A stretch of DNA of 64,000 nucleotides from Symbiodinium microadriaticum (Eukaryota > Sar > Dinophyceae > Suessiales > Symbiodiniaceae): positions 53,755-117,754 of the forward strand of contig LSRX01001561.1 in NCBI GenBank assembly GCA_001939145.1, written 5' to 3'. The position numbers were made by a program, and so were the translations under genes. Below, in pieces: positions 32,592 through 42,087 of this stretch. The notes below the pieces were generated by a model, which was given only the letters and a program-made list of their open reading frames with translations, did no database searches and had not been told where the DNA came from. How positions within the stretch are numbered: the stretch's first letter is position 1; every line of letters starts with the position of its first letter.

Positions 32592-35245
32592 TCGTAGCAG
32601 AGCGCATTGTTTACCATCTAAATCAATCTAAATCACATGTCGAGCACGCAGATCGCAGTTCTTGTGGCATCCCAGAGTTTGCAGCACGGAAAGTCCCAAA
32701 GCATGTTAGTTTAGGGTTTGGAGGTTTACCGCATGTGGACGAATGCTCGTGCGCCCAACAAACACCATTGCACAGGCTGTCATTTTTCACAGGCCAGTGC
32801 TTGCCAACGGAGTGCTTCTTCAGCTATCTTCAGCTGTGTTGCGTCAGATACACGTGCAGGGCAGGCCAAGTCCCCTTGTGTGGCTCCTTCACTCGGTGAG
32901 AGGTTAAGGGCAGAGGGTGGTTGAACCTAGTGACGATGCTTCAACCCTATCGTACGGATTCAAGGTATTGCGTGGGGCCCCTTGCTTCGGGAGGCCTTGT
33001 TGCTGATTTCGGAAGGGTGCTGTGATTTGCACTGCCAGGGTACCGGTACCTCCTTTGCAGTCGTATTGTCAGCTTGAAATCGCTGCTTTCATCCTTTCAC
33101 TTCCTTGTCTTGCACACGCCCTGCCCGAGTGAGGGACGTGAAGGTCCGCTGTTGCAATGGCCTTTTCAATATGGCCGTCAGGGCCTGTGTACCCGCAATG
33201 ATGTTTTTCGCGGTGGACTCCGGAGTTCTGACAAGTCAGCATTTCTGCCGCCGGCTGTCGCCTCATTCTTCTGCAGCCGATGAGAGCAACCCTTGCACGT
33301 CCCTCTTTTTCGCTCGCGGGCACTCCCAGCATCTGTGGTTGTGTCTCGCATGTTACAAGGCACGGCATGTCTTGGCGCTGCAAAGTGGCGCGATCCCGAG
33401 CTAGCAAACGCCGCAGTCAACGATGCACAGTTTCTTCTTGGGAAGTCTTTCCGGCCTGGCGCTGGGACGAGGTCAGGCACATAAACTGCTTCGACTGCGT
33501 AAAGACTGCTCAATTCCTATGCGCCCGAGGAGCCCTTGCTAAGGGACGATCCTGCGTGAAGTTGTTACGTCCTGGCCAAAGTCGGGCGGCAGCAATTTCC
33601 GTATATTTCCGTGTCCTGGGGCCGTTGCCCGGCTTGGGAATTCGGTCCGACCCGAACGCCTCGGATGACCCATCTCGGGGCGTCCCCCTTCGAGCACGGT
33701 GCCACGAGTCAAGCATGCAGGGTTCATGTGAGCATGCTGTTGCAGGCATCGGCGCAAGTTCAGGGCCAACAAGTCCAAAGCCGGCCCGTTAGTTAATGCT
33801 TAGCCTTTTTGTTGGGATGCCCGCTGGCGAACACAGCAGTCTCATTTGCGCCCTCCGGTCCTATCTCGACATAACTACTCGCCTGTGCGAGAGCTACTTG
33901 ACCTGCTTCATTCCGGCGATAGAAAGTGCTTCGGAGGCGCAGGTATTGCCAAGTACTGGACAAGGGGGGGTGTATGTCCACGAGCCCCGCAGCAGCCTCC
34001 GTAATGCGTCTGTCCGCAGTTCCCAGCTGCTACCGGCTGGTTTGCCAATGTGTCACAGCCATCGCCCGTCGCTGCGCAAATCCTTGCACCACGGTAGCAT
34101 TACTTGGGGAAGAGTACGTCGCACAAAGATATCAATAACCACCGGGGCTTGCCAAATCTGGTATTCCCTATAAAGCCCTTGCTTGGCAGTGACATTTGGG
34201 TGGAATGCTGTGCTGACACACCGGAGTGCATAGGCCCGGCACGACCAGCGTCTTCACGTGTCAGACGAACCTGCCTGGCTCGATGGCAGACACCTCCGCC
34301 TCCTGTGCCCGGAGTGGAACTCGCTATATCGCCGTTGCCTTGTCGGTCAGCTACTTACACGTCTTCGGCCCCCACTATCAGAACGAAAGCTGTTGCACAG
34401 CTCCTCTGCCGCTGCCAAGAAGACGGGAAGGTCATCGACTTCGTTTCCACCCTCGGGCATCCTGGAGCCCTGGAGTCATCCTTGTCCTTCTTGTCTGCTG
34501 GATTTCAGTCGTCCTTCCTCGGAATGCCGATGACGTGGCTAGTGCTGCAAAGAGGTCACCGGCCGGGTTACGGTTACAGGGTGGCGGAGCTGTTCTTCCA
34601 AAGCAGGGATTAGCAGGGCCGAGATAGCCACTTTTTTTTTGCTCATGGCTCCTTGAGGTATCTTGAGGTTGGTGGCTCCAATCTCGAAGCTCTCATTGGA
34701 TGAAGCCCTTTGACGCAGAACTTGTGTTTGACTGGGTGGCGTCTTTATGGGCGCGACCTATATGGATCAGGTCTATCACTGCGTTCAAGCCCATTCTGAG
34801 GAGGCATATCCAGCGTGGGACCCTGGCTTGGCCTGGTTTGCCGTTGAGCCATTGAGCCGACGACTCATCACACTGTTGTTCTTCCTGTCCTCCTCATTTC
34901 ATTGCTCGCAGAGTGCATCAAGCGGGAATGGGTACGGGAAGCATGCTGCTTTGCTCGAACTGTTGATGGTTTGATGCGGATGGGCGAGGTCCTCCAGACG
35001 ACCAGGGCCTGAGGCCGAGGACCTGTTAGAGTCGTCGTCGTAGCTTTAGGCTCCCTGTCGCGTGATCAGAGACGCTGGTCCTTCTCCCTGCAGACGTTGC
35101 GAAAGCGTTGGGATACATTGCTATTGCGAATCGCAGCCATGCCGAGCCCAAAAGGGGCACTCCGGTCGTTTGTGACTCCCTAGGGCTTTCATCCTTTTGT
35201 TCACGTATATCTTGAAGAACTCGGCTGTCTTGGGGACCGATTTAC
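32592..35245. other. 2.65-kb stretch without recognised gene
   Basis: Long overlapping frames (up to 170 codons near 33280-33792 and 34104-34613) are present on both strands in GC-rich sequence. No family motif, signal peptide or splice-phase series could be supported. Confidence 0.45.
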
Positions 35246-35364
35246 GGTTTTGGGTTTAGGGCTTAGGGTGTAAGGTTTAGGGATTAGGGTTTAGGGTTCA
35301 GGGCTTAGGGTTTCGGTTTGAGGTTTTCGGTTTAGGGTTTTGAGTTTTGGGTTATGGTTTAGGG
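35246..35364 (+). repeat. Degenerate telomere-like TTTAGGG block
   Basis: Interspersed GTTTAGGG, CTTAGGG, ATTAGGG and related units. TTTAGGG is the telomere unit reported for dinoflagellates and plants. Here it is degenerate and internal, so it is an interstitial telomere-like sequence, not a chromosome end. Confidence 0.75.
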
Positions 35365-35394
35365 CACATCCCAACAAACATCATGAGTACCGTA

Positions 35395-35730
35395 TCCAAC
35401 GAACTTTTGACATTAGAATCGTTGGACGAATTGACCTTAAATTCGTTGGACAGGAATTTGTTTGACCTTAAATTCGTTGGACGATTATTCGTTGGATAAG
35501 GTCAAACATTCGTTGGATAAGACAAGATGACCTTATCCAACGAAGTTTTGGCCTTATCCAACGAATTTTCGTCCAACGAATTTAATGTCAAACCGATTTC
35601 TGTCCAACGAATTTAAGGTCAAACCGATTTCTGTCCAACGAATAAAAGGTCAAACCGATTTCTGTCCAACGAATTTAAGGTCAAAAATTCGTTGGATAAC
35701 ACGAATTGACCTTGTCCAACGAATTAGGGT
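35395..35730. repeat. 31-bp direct repeat array flanked by inverted copies
   Basis: TCCAACGAAT starts at 35572, 35603, 35634 and 35665, spaced exactly 31 bases, with the shared interior AAGGTCAAACCGATTTCTG in three units. To the left the reverse complement ATTCGTTGGA occurs several times (35417-35520) with AAGGTCAA or its complement as partner, and a further inverted copy lies at 35687. The block is AT-rich and non-coding. Confidence 0.85.
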
Positions 35731-36055
35731 TCAGGGTTGGGTTATGCTCTGCGTGGTTCATGATCCCCTGCTGCAGCGGCCGCGAAGCAGTGTGACGAGC
35801 AACGGAAGGAGAATAGGTTTTCGGGTTTAGGGTTTTCAGGCACATGGATGCCTGAAGACTCTGCTAGTCTTCAAACTGTTAAGCGGTGGGGTCTCGGGCT
35901 TCCCAAAAGCCAGCTAGAAGCTCCAGAACCTAGACCTTTGCAGAATCACCAGGGTCGCGAACTGGTTGTGTGACCCACGAAAAAGACACAACGCTTAGGG
36001 TTTTCAAGACATGTTGCAGCCGGCCGAAGCAAAATGCAAATTCTGTGCGAAAGAT

Positions 36056-36188
36056 GCACCGCGCCTAGGGAAAAACCCTACGGAGAATTAAACTGCACGG
36101 CACCTAGGAAAAAAACTGCATTTTCAGCGAAAAAAGCACCGCACCTAGGGAAAACCAAGATTTCTTGAAAATGAGCACCGCGCCTAGC
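36056..36188. repeat. 40-bp tandem array with GCACCGCGCCTAGGG core
   Basis: Core copies start at 36056, 36095, 36136 and 36174 (spacing 39, 41, 38). Copies vary at one or two bases (GCACCGCACCTAGGG, GCACGGCACCTAGG, GCACCGCGCCTAGC). The spacers are A-rich. Non-coding. Confidence 0.75.
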
Positions 36189-36345
36189 GAATATTGTACT
36201 TTCGGCATCTCGACACCGGTCATTTGCGACTACCTGCTTTCTGCATGCAGGATCAACACAATCCAGTTCACATGCCCAGATGTGCGGAAACCATGGCAGC
36301 GTCGCCAATTCCAGCCTGGAAGCACCCGTCATTTGTGACTACCGT

Positions 36346-36620
36346 GCTAAACCCTGAACCCAAAACCGTAAACCCGGAACCCTAAATAAACCCTAGTGTG
36401 GTGGTGAATCCCTCTGCCCGTTTTCAGTGCCAAAACCTCAGCCTTTGAGGCCTTCCGACTTAGTTAACAGCTCAGGAGGAAAAGAGGTGTCAAAAAAAAA
36501 ACTTAAACCCTAAACCCGGAAGCCTAAACCCAAGTCCTCAAACCCAAAACCCTAAACTCAAAATCCTAAACCCTACCCTAAACCTTAAACCTGAAACCCT
36601 AAACCCTAAACCCTGACAGG
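36346..36620 (-). repeat. Degenerate CCCTAAA blocks, opposite orientation to 35246
   Basis: Telomere-like units on the minus strand at 36346-36392 and 36505-36620, including runs of CCCTAAACCCTAAA. With the + block at 35246 they enclose the 31-bp and 40-bp arrays. Confidence 0.75.
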
Positions 36621-37145
36621 AAGAAAAAAGGGCTAGTCACAAATGACCGCTGTTGTTTTTGGGTCACAGGAAAGAAAAGCAGGTAACAAGAACAGGTAGT
36701 CGCAGATGACCGGCACGGTGTTACGGGGGACCACACGCCTGCCAGCGTTTTGTAAGATTTGTGGGTCAATCTTTATTCGGCGAAGCGATGGGCAGGCAGT
36801 CAGAAATGACGGGTATTGAGGTCGCGAAGAGCAAAAGTTTAGGGAGTCAGAAATGACAGGAGTGCCCTGTGCAAACGGGGACCAGGCCTATCGCCACCTA
36901 TAGATGCACGTTCCAGAAAATGCAGGACTGCGGCAGGGCTTTCTGAGTGCTCTCGTTGCCACGGAGAGCGGAAGACAACGGTTTCAGCTGTTGGGGCGGG
37001 TTTCCCAGGCCTCCTACAGCAGGCGTGGGAATTCAAGAAACATGGGATCGAGAGCAACGCTTGGTGCAGACTGCGGAACGGAGACTGTTCGTCACACGGT
37101 TAGTAATTCCATCCGGGATTTTCGGCATTTTCCTTTCACCCCACT

Positions 37146-37545
37146 GACGACTTTACAGCCTGGATCCGTGTGCAGACGCCTTCGATGGAAAAGGCGAACT
37201 GAGTCACTGTCGCTGAACTTCGTGACGAGGCTTGAAACGCATCGTATGGGTTTAAGGAGCCCTGCCTCCCGTCGCTGGGCATGTTCCTTTCTCTTCCGGC
37301 TGATCACCCTCCAGCCTTGATCCGTGTGCAGACGTACGTTTTCGATGTAAACGGAGAGTTGGGTCACTGCAGAACGTGTGCCAGCGTGCGTGCGCGAGTT
37401 TGCACGGTGTTGAGATCAGTTAGAATCAGAAGCTAGCACGTGGTAGCCAATGGTAGCATGACAATTCTTGCATGCCAGCTTGCACGCGTGAGTTTGCACG
37501 GCATTGAGATCCATTTTCAGCTATCGCATGAGAGCATGACAGTTC
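37146..37545 (+). repeat. Two locally duplicated segments
   Basis: First pair: 37146-37212 and 37300-37372 share CAGCCT-GATCCGTGTGCAGACG and GAGTTGGGTCACTG-type ends. Second pair: GAGTTTGCACGG occurs at 37396 and 37490, and AGCATGACAATTCTTGCA is followed by AGCATGACAGTTCTTGCA about 80 bases later. Diverged duplications; no gene seen in them. Confidence 0.6.
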
Positions 37546-39195
37546 TTGCAAAGGGGCATGTTCGCTAGGCTGCGCCTTTCAAAACACCAAGAGAACTGTT
37601 TGAAAGTGGGCAGTCATGCTTTGTCATCCAGTGCCCTGGCAGGCATGGTGCTCTTTCAAATCGCGCGTTTGAGAGTAGCAACCGGGATGGAATGCTGCGA
37701 AGCTGCTGAGCACTCCCTGCGATGGGTTAGCCATTGGGCCGCTGTCTTTGGACTTCTACTGAGTGCCTTGATTGCAACTGCAACCGGTTTTACACTTGTA
37801 GGAAACATCTCTCCCGTTTTGCTTGGGGTGAGGTGTTGGTGCCACAAGCTCCTTTTTCTAGCGACGCTGCGAAGTCGGTTTGGAGACTGGGCCGCTGGTG
37901 TCCCGCCGTGCCTTCTACTGCCATGTTCTGATGTGACTGGGCAAGCTTTCTGAGATTCACCGTTTCGGACTGAAAGATGTCGACTCGAAGATTCAAAAAG
38001 TCAACAAGTGACGTCAGCCGATTTCGGACTGCCATGCCATCGACAGTCCCTTTGCCACAGGGGTATGCATCCCAGGAGCCTCGGATCTGTTGGCTTCGTT
38101 GGAATCGGTGTCCTGCTCAGACCCTGTTCCTCTGTTGCCCTTGATTCCCTAATTCGGCGAGCTACGGCTTTAACAGCCGTGGCTGCTCCGCCTTTTTTTA
38201 CACATGAACCTCACACCATGTCGTCCACACACGTCCTACAAGATCATCCTGTGTCATAGGAAGGTTCCCGTCGAGACTTCGAGACTAGAAGACGAGTGGC
38301 CAACTTCTATTCAATGTCACCAGATACCTGTGAGCTCCATGCTCCACAGGCCATTGCAGCTGACTCTGCTGCGGCTTCAGCTTCTCGGACCCAACCTCCG
38401 TGTCTTGAGGCTAGGTCCTGGGTCATGAATGAGTTGACATCTCGGAGATGGCTTTGGTCTGGCCCTGTTACCTTTGCCTTTCTTTATGTTTTGTACTGTA
38501 GAAAGGTGTTTCTCACAGGCTCTTTGAAAACCACTCGCATTTGCGCGATGCCAAGCAAGCCAGAGCCCATTTGATGTCGTGGTGCTCGCGAGGTTCCCTG
38601 ACGTCGGAAGACTCGATGCAAAGTCTAAATGGGCTCTTGAGTATTGAGTATTCAACAAAGATGCACAAGTATCACGCATCCCCACGGTTGAGGTCTTCTC
38701 CTGGAGTATCGCCTCGCTGTCCATCGTTCTCGGCGCTTGCGGAGCCCTCGTCTCAGTCAGATCATGCCAGATGCCAGTTTCAACTCTGTAGCCCAACCAA
38801 CCCCGACTCGGACTCGAACCCAGGCTGCAGGGCTCTGGAAGATTCGAAGATGAGAGCCTTGGCAGCTCTTCGTCAGTTCACTTATTTCTGGGTAGCTTCC
38901 CGTGCTTTGTGTAGAGACGGTGTGGCTTCAGACCACAGACTTGCGGGGACCTTTCCATGATGCACAGAACAAGGTGATTAGCGTGTTCAATGACGTGGAG
39001 ATCTTGCTTGACAATGCCACTTGCAGCAGGTCGCCACGTTGGTGTACGCGCATGCAAGCTTTTTCTGAATTGGGTCACGCACAACACGGGATTGCCCACT
39101 GGCGAAGCCTTGCTTGCATCGATGCTGCTCTTAAGGGGGAGCAACTTTGCAGACACTGATAGAGTACTATCACGATCTTTGCGAGCTGGCAGCTT
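37546..39195. other. Stretch without recognised gene
   Basis: The frame 37546-37953 (135 codons) contains a hydrophobic stretch of helix length (VFGLLLSALIATATGFTLVG) that could be a membrane segment of an unknown protein, but no homologue comes to mind. Other frames are unremarkable. Confidence 0.4.
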
Positions 39196-39205
39196 CTACT
39201 CCTGC

Positions 39206-39208
39206 TGT

Positions 39209-39240
<32 letters not shown>

Positions 39241-39307
39241 GCCGCCGCCGGTGCTGCACCAACAACAACAGAAACAGCAACAAATGCGACGACGACGACG
39301 CACTGCA

Positions 39308-39377
<70 letters not shown>

Positions 39378-39486
39378 ACCACTACTACTACTACTACTCC
39401 TCCTGCTGCTGCTGCTGCTACTACTACCACCACCACCACTACTACTACTACTACTACCACCACTACTACTACACCACTACCACCAT

Positions 39487-39530
<44 letters not shown>

Positions 39531-39608
39531 TCACTCCTACTGCTACTGCTACTGCTATTGCTACTACTACTGCTGCTGCTGCTGCTGCTACTACTACTAC
39601 TACTACTA

Positions 39609-39656
<48 letters not shown>

Positions 39657-39707
39657 CACTAGTACTACTAGTACTACTACTACCACTAGTACTACTAGTA
39701 CTACTAG

Positions 39708-39749
<42 letters not shown>

Positions 39750-39753
39750 CACG

Positions 39754-39790
<37 letters not shown>

Positions 39791-39819
39791 TCACTCCTAC
39801 TGCTACTACTACTACTGCT

Positions 39820-39852
<33 letters not shown>

Positions 39853-39865
39853 GACTACTACTGCC
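39206..39865. repeat. CTG tract then long (ACT)n / (CTA)n tract
   Basis: A short CTG run (39206-39240) and GAC run, then about 550 bases dominated by ACT units with ACC, GCT and AGT variants. All Thr/Leu/Tyr or Ser/Val-rich frames here (both strands, up to 300 codons) are repeat translations. Confidence 0.95.
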
Positions 39866-40765
39866 ACAAGTGTCCCGAATTGCGAAAGCAGAGTAGTGTT
39901 GGAGAATTCAACCAACTGAAATTTTCTCAGTGCTGCCGCTCCATGCCTGAGGTAGCAGCTTCGCCACAGCAATGAAGTACAGATAAGCTCCAGCAGCACG
40001 AGGGGGCAGGCATCGGCAAAGGGGATACAGACTGAAGCAACCTCCGACCTCGGTATGCTGTTCTCACCAAATCGGTGCAATCTGAGTTTTGGGGCTCCAA
40101 CGTCCTGCAGTCGTTGATTTCTCTGCTCTTGTCGTTGAAACCTTCCACGGCATTGGCTCCTACTAGGTATGTTGTGCAAGCTAACACTGGGCTGGTAGAA
40201 GGCTCGCAAGCATGAGACCGGAGGCGAAAGCCTCAAGTTCTTGACGAAAAGTTCCGGAGGTGGAAGATATTCACTCTTAAACTCACTAACACTACCTTAC
40301 GCAGAACACATGTTGCATGTCGAGTGCGAGTGCTCGGCGTGGCGAAAGTCTGTCACCTCCAAAACGGGGACGAAATTGCAGAGACGCAGAAACCGCAAGC
40401 CCAAACTCCATGAAAGGATACAAGGCTGCTCCGTGGAATCCAAACTCAGTGCATCTTCAGGAGTAGTGCATGTCAGCAACCCAACGAACATACAAACAGC
40501 CAAATGTCTCCTTGCCAACCGGCAACGGTAAGGATCTACCAACATTTTCGGCCAACATGTTCGGCCAGGTGAACTCGTGGGGAATCCACATGACCAACGC
40601 AATGAGTCGCAACTCCTGAAGGCCATGGTTGGTGGAGCTTTTGGAGAGTCGTGTAAATTTTTTGCTAGGGCCATGCGCGCTGTCTTGCGCGCTTTGGCGC
40701 CCTCTCTAGGGTTTGTCGCAGAGTTCGGCCTAGCTCTACAAACTTGAACTGCGGATGGTGCTTAA

Positions 40766-41477
40766 CTAATACGGTATCGGCTTACCTCTCCTGCGACCCT
40801 GTGTCATAATGCGGTCCTTCGGTGCCGAACAGAACACTACATTATGCAGCGGGTCGTCTATGCTATGGCTATAGACCTCCACCAGCATCTTGTGCTGGGC
40901 GGCGTTCAGAAGGTCTCCCGCGCGGTGTGGTCTGCCTGCTTGATTCCATACCTCCTCGTTCGGTATTCTGGAGTAGTAGGCTGCCTTGATACCCAACACC
41001 CGCCTTAGAAACCTATAGTATTGACCGTTGATTGTTTTCAAGTTTTGGTCTGAGAGAGCGGAGCTTTGGTTCCGATGTTGTGGCAAGCCTAGCTTGGATC
41101 AGGGAAGCGAGTATTTTATAGCTGGCGTTTAGTAGCGAGATAGGTCGGTAGTTGGCAGCATCAGTGTCGCTGCCCTTGCCCTTGAATATACTAACCACAG
41201 TAGCTAAATACCAGTCTTCTGAGATTTGCGGTGTGGTCAAAAGGTCGTTGTAAAGCTGCAACAGAGCGAGTTCCGCTTCAGAATCCAAAAAGCCATATAA
41301 TTCATTGGTAATCCCATCCGGAGCTGGAGCCTTGTTCTTCTTAAGCTTAGTCAGTGCTAGCTGCAACTCGGCTATGGTGAAAAGCGGTTCCGCGGGAGAT
41401 TGCTCATGGATGCTGGGTCCCATGCTGCGCGCTGCTGCCTGAAGCTGCGGTGTGGTCATGTAAATTAGCTTCTGCAA
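40766..41477 (-). mobile_element. LINE (non-LTR retrotransposon) remnant with internal deletion
   Basis: Minus-strand frame 41477-41013 encodes the start of a LINE reverse transcriptase: LQLALTKLKKNKAPAPDGIT, then WYLATVVSIFKGKGSDTDAA, NYRPISLLNASYKILA and SLIQARLA. After KLGL the sequence jumps, in another frame (41086-40766), to the end of such a polyprotein: YYRFLRRVLGIKAAYYSR, IPNEEVWNQAG and LNAAQHKMLVEVY. The catalytic RT core (YADD region) is missing, so a large internal deletion and a frameshift lie near 41080-41095. The element opposes all host genes in the window and is dead. Confidence 0.85.
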
Positions 41478-42087
41478 CTCAACTCCTGGAGAGAAGCACC
41501 TGGGAGCACCTGGGGGGTACCCGAAATGACAGAATGGGATCGTATCTCCTCACTCGCGCTCTAATGGGACGCTGAGTCGAGAAGGGAGCGCACGAAGCAT
41601 CTAAAACTCAGTGCCACTCTATCACGTTCTACTGCCATCCTCTGGAATCACGGGGAGGTTTGTAGACCCAAGACCTAGAGTGCTTCAGGACTGGGTGGTG
41701 GAGTCCTCACTAAAAGCTGCCCCTCGACTGGATTGTGAAACCAGGGAAAAGCTTGACTTGCAGGTCGAACTGGTGCCATTCTCTGTGAGACTGGCGATGT
41801 AACGTGAACTCGGCGCCGGGGCAATGCGGGCGAAAAGCAACAGCCAGCGCAGGTTCCAGGGAGTCGGCGCTGCCCTTCAAGGCCCAAGCCAAGCACTCCC
41901 CCAAGCAGTGAGCCTCGAAGCGTGGCGTGGGAGTGGCCGGCCTCGGTCGGGCGCCGCCCTCGCCTGGATAGGGTGGACGGTTTAGAAATTGGTTCAGGAA
42001 AACACGTTCAAGATTTAGGGTTTTGGGGTTTACGAACTTGTGGATCTACCCATCAAACGTTTGGACAGCTGGCTCAGGGCCGAGAGC
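41478..42087. other. Spacer between LINE remnant and VWA8-like gene
   Basis: Possible 5' leader or upstream intron of the VWA8-like gene. The frame of VWA8 exon 1 is open back to 42040 but has no ATG before 42088. No TATA-like or other promoter element could be supported, as usual for dinoflagellates. Confidence 0.4.

Larger units (their letters stand above)
35163..36860. repeat. Seven dispersed copies of a GTCA-N4-TGAC motif
   Basis: The consensus CGGTCATTTGTGACTAC occurs near 35163, 36216 and 36326. Its reverse complement, GTAGTCACAAATGACCG with variants, occurs near 36631, 36694, 36796 and 36843. Flanking GG and CTAC are partly kept. The orientation flips across the CCCTAAA block at 36505-36620. 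Confidence 0.75.

Noticed and set aside
33280-34613. Two plus-strand frames of about 170 codons as a possible gene
   Set aside because: No recognisable motif, no consistent splice signals, and frames of similar length exist on the opposite strand.
35572-35690. CRISPR-like array with 31-bp spacing
   Set aside because: The whole unit, not just a short repeat, is shared between copies, inverted copies lie alongside, and the window is eukaryotic. It is a minisatellite.
35246-36620. A chromosome end
   Set aside because: The telomere-like units are degenerate, short, in both orientations, and followed by genes on the same strand.
39147-40236. Open frames of 170-309 codons on both strands
   Set aside because: They are translations of ACT/CTA and CTG tracts (poly-Thr, Leu, Tyr, Ser, Val) and have no independent coding evidence.
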